From positions 941,711-1,005,710 of the forward strand of contig NZ_JAEAMR010000007.1 in the NCBI RefSeq assembly GCF_015999245.1: DNA of 64,000 nt, written 5' to 3'. Positions 60,758 through 64,000 of the stretch are shown in pieces. Numbering within the stretch: the first letter of the stretch is position 1; each line of letters starts with the position of its first letter. Position numbers and translations under genes: made by a program. This DNA comes from Streptomyces sp. AV19. GTDB taxonomy: Bacteria; Actinomycetota; Actinomycetes; Streptomycetales; Streptomycetaceae. Below the pieces are notes generated by a model. The model was not told where the DNA came from, ran no database searches, and saw nothing but the letters and a program-made list of their open reading frames with translations.

Positions 60758-61522
60758 ATGTATGGCCCCGGCCCCGAGCCCGGACAGCCGCAGCCGCACC
60801 GCACCAACAGGGCGATGGTCGTCACCATCCGGGTGATCGTCGTCGCCATCACCCTGTGCTCGCTCTGCATCCTCAGCTGGGTACCGATGCTGAGGACCGC
60901 GATCGTCCGGCGCAGAGCACAGGACTGGGTGCTGTTCTGGGGGACGCTGATCGTCTCGTTCGGCCTCCTCGCCTGGGTCGGCGAATCGCCGAAGGACAGC
61001 GTCTCGTCGAACGTCGGTGTCGGTGCCCTGCTGCTCCTGGGGGCGCTCACCATCACCGCCTATCTGATGGCCGACATCCGGTACCACAAGGAGCCCGGGG
61101 CCAGGCGGCTTCCCCCGGCGCCCGCCTTCGTCCCCTCCGGCTACGGATACCCGCCGGCGCCGCCCGCCGGGGCCTGCCCTCCGCCCCATGCCCAGCAGCC
61201 GTACGGCGGAGCGACACTGCCGACCCCGCAGCCGAACCCGTACATGACCCCGCCGGGCGTGACCCAGCCCTCCGCCGGTGCACCGGCCGTCGCCCCGCCC
61301 GCCATGGCCTCGCCCGCGCCGCCCCACATATCCACGCCGCAGATGGCCCGGGAGCCGTACGAAGGTTCCCGGGCGGGGACGCCGCAGGGGCCCGGTGAGC
61401 AGCTGACGCGGGCCGCCGCGCACCGGTCGCCGGAGCGGATCCGTCAGGTGCGGGCGGAGCTGGACGAGTTGAGTGACCTCCTGCGCAAGGAGGCCGGGGA
61501 GCAAGGGGAGCGGGAACGGTGA
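60758..61522 (+). CDS. Membrane protein with Pro-rich tail, kinase operon
   Basis: A 254-residue protein with three hydrophobic segments (about 19-43, 60-75 and 90-108) and a long Pro/Ala/Tyr-rich cytoplasmic tail (about 115-225). It ends in a charged helix (RIRQVRAELDELSDLLRKEAG in part). ATG 60758 has GAGGAG 6 nt upstream. Its stop overlaps the kinase start (GTGA), so the two are co-translated, and it may be a partner or substrate of the kinase (inference). Confidence 0.82.
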   Translation: MYGPGPEPGQPQPHRTNRAMVVTIRVIVVAITLCSLCILSWVPMLRTAIVRRRAQDWVLFWGTLIVSFGLLAWVGESPKDSVSSNVGVGALLLLGALTITAYLMADIRYHKEPGARRLPPAPAFVPSGYGYPPAPPAGACPPPHAQQPYGGATLPTPQPNPYMTPPGVTQPSAGAPAVAPPAMASPAPPHISTPQMAREPYEGSRAGTPQGPGEQLTRAAAHRSPERIRQVRAELDELSDLLRKEAGEQGERER

Positions 61523-63123
61523 ACGGACGCGTCATCGCCGGTCGTTACGCCCTGGCCACCGTCATCGGCCAGGGCGGCATGGGCCAGGTATGGACCGGCT
61601 ACGACCAGCGGCTGGACCGCCGCGTCGCGGTGAAGCTGCTGCGCCCCGACCGGATGGCGGGTACCGAGGACGGCGCCGACGAGCTCCGCCGCCGCTTCGT
61701 CCGCGAGTGCCGGGTCACCGCCCAGGTCGACCACCGCGGCCTGGTCACCGTCCACGATGCGGGCAGCGACGGGGACGACCTCTACCTGGTGATGCAGTAC
61801 GTCGACGGCGCCGACCTCGCCGACCATCTGGCCGAGCACGATCCTTACCCCTGGCCGTGGGCGATGTCCGTCGCCGCGCAGCTGTGTTCGGTGCTCGCCG
61901 CGGTGCACGCGGTGCCGATCATCCACCGCGACCTCAAGCCGCGGAATGTGATGGTGCGCCCCGACGGCTCGGTGCTCGTCCTCGACCTCGGTGTGGCCTC
62001 CGTCCTCGACGCCGACACCACCCGGCTCACCCGGACCGGCTCGCCCATCGGCAGCCCCGCCTACATGGCACCCGAGCAGGCCATGGGCGGAGCCGTCGGC
62101 CCGTTCACCGACCTGTACGCCCTCGGCGTCGTGCTGCACGAACTGCTCAGCGGCGACGTGCCGTTCGCCGGCTCGACGGCGCTCGGGGTGCTGCACCGCC
62201 ACCTCTACGAGCCGCCGCTCCCGGTGCGCCGGATCCGCCCCGAGGTGCCGCCGGCGCTCGAGGAGCTGGTGCTGCGTCTGCTGGCCAAGGATCCGCAGGA
62301 GCGGCCCGTCGACGCCCTGGAGGTCTACGAGGCGCTCGCGCCGCTGCTGCCCGCCCCCGGCCGGGCGACGACCGGATCCACCGCCGCCCCCGGCGGAGGG
62401 CCCGTCGGCCCCATGAACCCCACGCGCCCCTTCCTGCTGCCGCACGCCCCCTGGCCCGACAGATCGGTGCCCGTCCCCGTCCCCGAGCAGGCCCCCGTGC
62501 CCGCCCGCGTCCCGGCGCCGACGCCCGTACTGCCGTCGGCACCCGCGCCGGCCCCCTCCGCCGGGCCCGATGTCGCCCAGGCCGTCGAAGAGGTCAAGCG
62601 CCTGCTCGACCAGGGCGGCGTCACCCAGGCCGTCGACCTCCTCGGCGCCATCCTCCCGGCCGCCGCGGCCCAGCACGGCGAGCGCTCCGGGATCGTCCGC
62701 AGCCTGCGCAAGCAGTACGCGGCCACGCTCATGGACGACGGCCAGTACCGCCGGGCCCTGCCCGAGCTGCGCCGACTCGTCGACGAGTACGCCGCCGAGA
62801 CCGGCCCCCACGCCGCACGCCAGGTGCTCCGCCTCCGCTACGACGCCGCCCAGTGCCTGGAGCAACTGGGCGAGGCGGTCGGCGCGCTCAACGAGTACCG
62901 CGACCTGCTGCCGCGTTTCGAGAACGACCCGGAGGACCCCGCCACCCCGTTCGAGATCCGCCGGCGCATGGGCCATCTGCTGCTCACCCTCGGCGACCGG
63001 CAGGCGGCGCACGACGCTCTCGTCGCGCTGCTCCTCGACGCGGAGCGGCTGCACGGCCCGCACCACCCGCTCCCCGTGGAGATACGGCAGACCCTCCGCC
63101 GGCTCGGCGAGGTACGGGCCTGA
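61519..63123 (+). CDS. Soluble Ser/Thr protein kinase with TPR domain
   Basis: A 534-residue kinase. The N-terminal Hanks-type domain (about 8-270) has the glycine loop GQGGMGQVW, catalytic K39 (VAVK), HRDLKPRN with D138, D156 in DLG in place of DFG, and APE. A Pro-rich linker (about 275-345) leads to a helical TPR-like region (about 355-530: QAVDLLGAILPAAAAQHGE, YRRALPELRRLVDEYAAETG). No transmembrane helix is present, unlike PASTA kinases, so it probably depends on the co-encoded membrane protein for location. The GTG start overlaps the upstream stop. Confidence 0.92.
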   Translation: MNGRVIAGRYALATVIGQGGMGQVWTGYDQRLDRRVAVKLLRPDRMAGTEDGADELRRRFVRECRVTAQVDHRGLVTVHDAGSDGDDLYLVMQYVDGADLADHLAEHDPYPWPWAMSVAAQLCSVLAAVHAVPIIHRDLKPRNVMVRPDGSVLVLDLGVASVLDADTTRLTRTGSPIGSPAYMAPEQAMGGAVGPFTDLYALGVVLHELLSGDVPFAGSTALGVLHRHLYEPPLPVRRIRPEVPPALEELVLRLLAKDPQERPVDALEVYEALAPLLPAPGRATTGSTAAPGGGPVGPMNPTRPFLLPHAPWPDRSVPVPVPEQAPVPARVPAPTPVLPSAPAPAPSAGPDVAQAVEEVKRLLDQGGVTQAVDLLGAILPAAAAQHGERSGIVRSLRKQYAATLMDDGQYRRALPELRRLVDEYAAETGPHAARQVLRLRYDAAQCLEQLGEAVGALNEYRDLLPRFENDPEDPATPFEIRRRMGHLLLTLGDRQAAHDALVALLLDAERLHGPHHPLPVEIRQTLRRLGEVRA

Positions 63124-63308
63124 GCGCTTCCTCCCCGCCGCTCCTGCCGCATCCCTGACGCCTCATGAGGCAACGGGAGTCCCGCGCATCCCGTCCCCCG
63201 ACGAATCGTTGGTCGAATCAGTGGCCCCGGCCACACGGACTCCCTACCATCGATCAACGCCAGGTCGATCGACGCACCGCCGCACGATCACTGCCGCCGG
63301 GAGGCTTC
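63124..63308. promoter_or_regulatory. Kinase/lipoprotein spacer with palindrome
   Basis: GCCTCATGAGGC at 63160-63171 is a perfect 12-bp palindrome. TACCAT at 63245-63250 is a possible -10 for the lipoprotein gene, and GGGAGG lies 5 nt before its ATG. Confidence 0.4.
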
Positions 63309-63965
63309 ATGACCAGCCCGATCCGCCGCATCCGCCGAATCCCCCGCGTCCGCCGGAGGGCGGCGCTCTCCGCCGCCGCGGCCGCCGGCCTGCTGGCCGC
63401 GACCCCCCTTCTCACCGCCTGTGGGTCCACCCCGCACCCGGGCGCGGCGGCGGTCGTGGGCCAGGACCGCATCACCGTCGCACAGCTCCAGCACCAGGTG
63501 GCGGACGTGCGCGAGGCCCAGGAGGCGTCCCCCCAGGGCGAGCAGCTGATGGCGAACAGCGCCCGGCTCGGCCAGGACACGCTCATCCGCCTCATCCAGT
63601 ACCGGATCATCGAGAAGGCCGGCCACGACAACGGCGTCGACGTCAGCCGCCACGAGCTCCAGGAGGAGCGGCTCCAGGTCGAGCGGGCCAACGGCGGCGC
63701 CGACGCCGTGCAGGCCCGCTTCCTGGCCCTCGGCATCGCCCCGGACCAGATCGACCAGGCGCTGTCCATGGACCTCATGCGCACCAAGCTCGACGGCAAG
63801 CTGGGCCCCGCGCGCACCAATCAGGTCCTGATGCAGACCTCCGAGGCCTTGCGCGTCGACATCAACCCGCGCTACGGCACCTGGGACGCCAAGCGCGGCA
63901 CCGCCCGCCCGGTGCAGGAGCCCTGGCTGCGGCCCGCCGCCCCCGACCCCGAGAGCCCGGTGTAG
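63309..63965 (+). CDS. SurA-N-like lipoprotein
   Basis: A 218-residue exported lipoprotein. A twin-basic, Arg-rich N-region is followed by a hydrophobic stretch and the lipobox LLTAC with C38 as the lipidation site. The mature part is helical and resembles the SurA N-terminal chaperone domain (AAAVVGQDRITVAQLQHQVADV in part, then IQYRIIEKAGHDNGVDVS). There is no parvulin PPIase domain. In other Streptomyces a similar gene follows mfd closely (recalled, unchecked); here a 7-kb block lies between them. A secreted-protein folding role is inferred. Confidence 0.85.
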   Translation: MTSPIRRIRRIPRVRRRAALSAAAAAGLLAATPLLTACGSTPHPGAAAVVGQDRITVAQLQHQVADVREAQEASPQGEQLMANSARLGQDTLIRLIQYRIIEKAGHDNGVDVSRHELQEERLQVERANGGADAVQARFLALGIAPDQIDQALSMDLMRTKLDGKLGPARTNQVLMQTSEALRVDINPRYGTWDAKRGTARPVQEPWLRPAAPDPESPV

Positions 63966-64000
63966 GCACCACCCGAGCGGCCCCTCCCGCCGGCCCGTCC

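Noticed and set aside
58556..63123. Complete Pgl/BREX or type I restriction system
   Set aside because: No PglZ-like, PglY-like, HsdR or separate HsdS genes are present in the window.

Overview
The window is a stretch of chromosome from a Streptomyces-type actinomycete. The evidence is very high G+C, many GTG starts, 4-bp stop/start overlaps, and a core gene order that I recall (unchecked) as close to Streptomyces coelicolor, read in reverse: protein mannosyltransferase, rsmI, tatD, rpfB, rsmA, ispE, ABC-F, galTEK, tamR/tam, desaturase, ppc, pth, rplY, prs, glmU, tRNA-Gln, mfd. I see no rRNA, CRISPR array, integrase or transposase. Most of the window looks like stable core chromosome with species-specific intergenic DNA.

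Layout. 0-5 kb: serine hydrolase, SDR oxidoreductase, EamA-type permease and a MecA_N-type class B penicillin-binding protein. 5-13 kb: protein O-mannosyltransferase diverging from rsmI, then a zinc-ribbon protein, tatD, and rpfB-rsmA-ispE (wall hydrolysis, 16S rRNA dimethylation, isoprenoid precursor synthesis). 13-18 kb: an FtsX-type permease without an ATPase, and an ABC-F protein. 18-28 kb: a membrane-anchored beta-propeller protein and the Leloir genes galT-galE-galK beside an SLC5-type symporter. Two orphan NarL/LuxR regulators bracket the galactose block. 28-34 kb: the tamR/tam divergent pair with a palindromic operator, a desaturase-TetR operon, and ppc. 34-38.5 kb: a minus-strand block of pth, rplY, prs, glmU and tRNA-Gln(UUG). 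38.6-46 kb: an orphan histidine kinase, then an island of deaminase-toxin and immunity-type domains (SUKH-3, YwqJ-like deaminase, SMI1/KNR4, and an 881-residue Imm35-deaminase-SUKH-4 fusion), then a coiled-coil protein. 46-52 kb: secreted lytic transglycosylase with Ig-like repeats, then an ABC exporter whose ATPase gene is broken by an internal deletion. 52-64 kb: mfd, a DUF2079 membrane protein, a duplicated-domain anchored protein, an HTH/N6-methylase-like/specificity-like protein, a small membrane protein with a Ser/Thr kinase-TPR protein, and a SurA-like lipoprotein.

The most striking non-coding feature is a family of intergenic repeats sharing the exact core AAACGGTGAAAGGG. There are nine perfect copies. 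Six form three inverted pairs that bound gene-free intervals packed with other G+C-rich repeats, and a further copy carries an 8-bp internal deletion. In addition, four genes have their stop codon inside a short tandem duplication, and five genes look leaderless, with a -10 hexamer 5-7 nt before the start codon.
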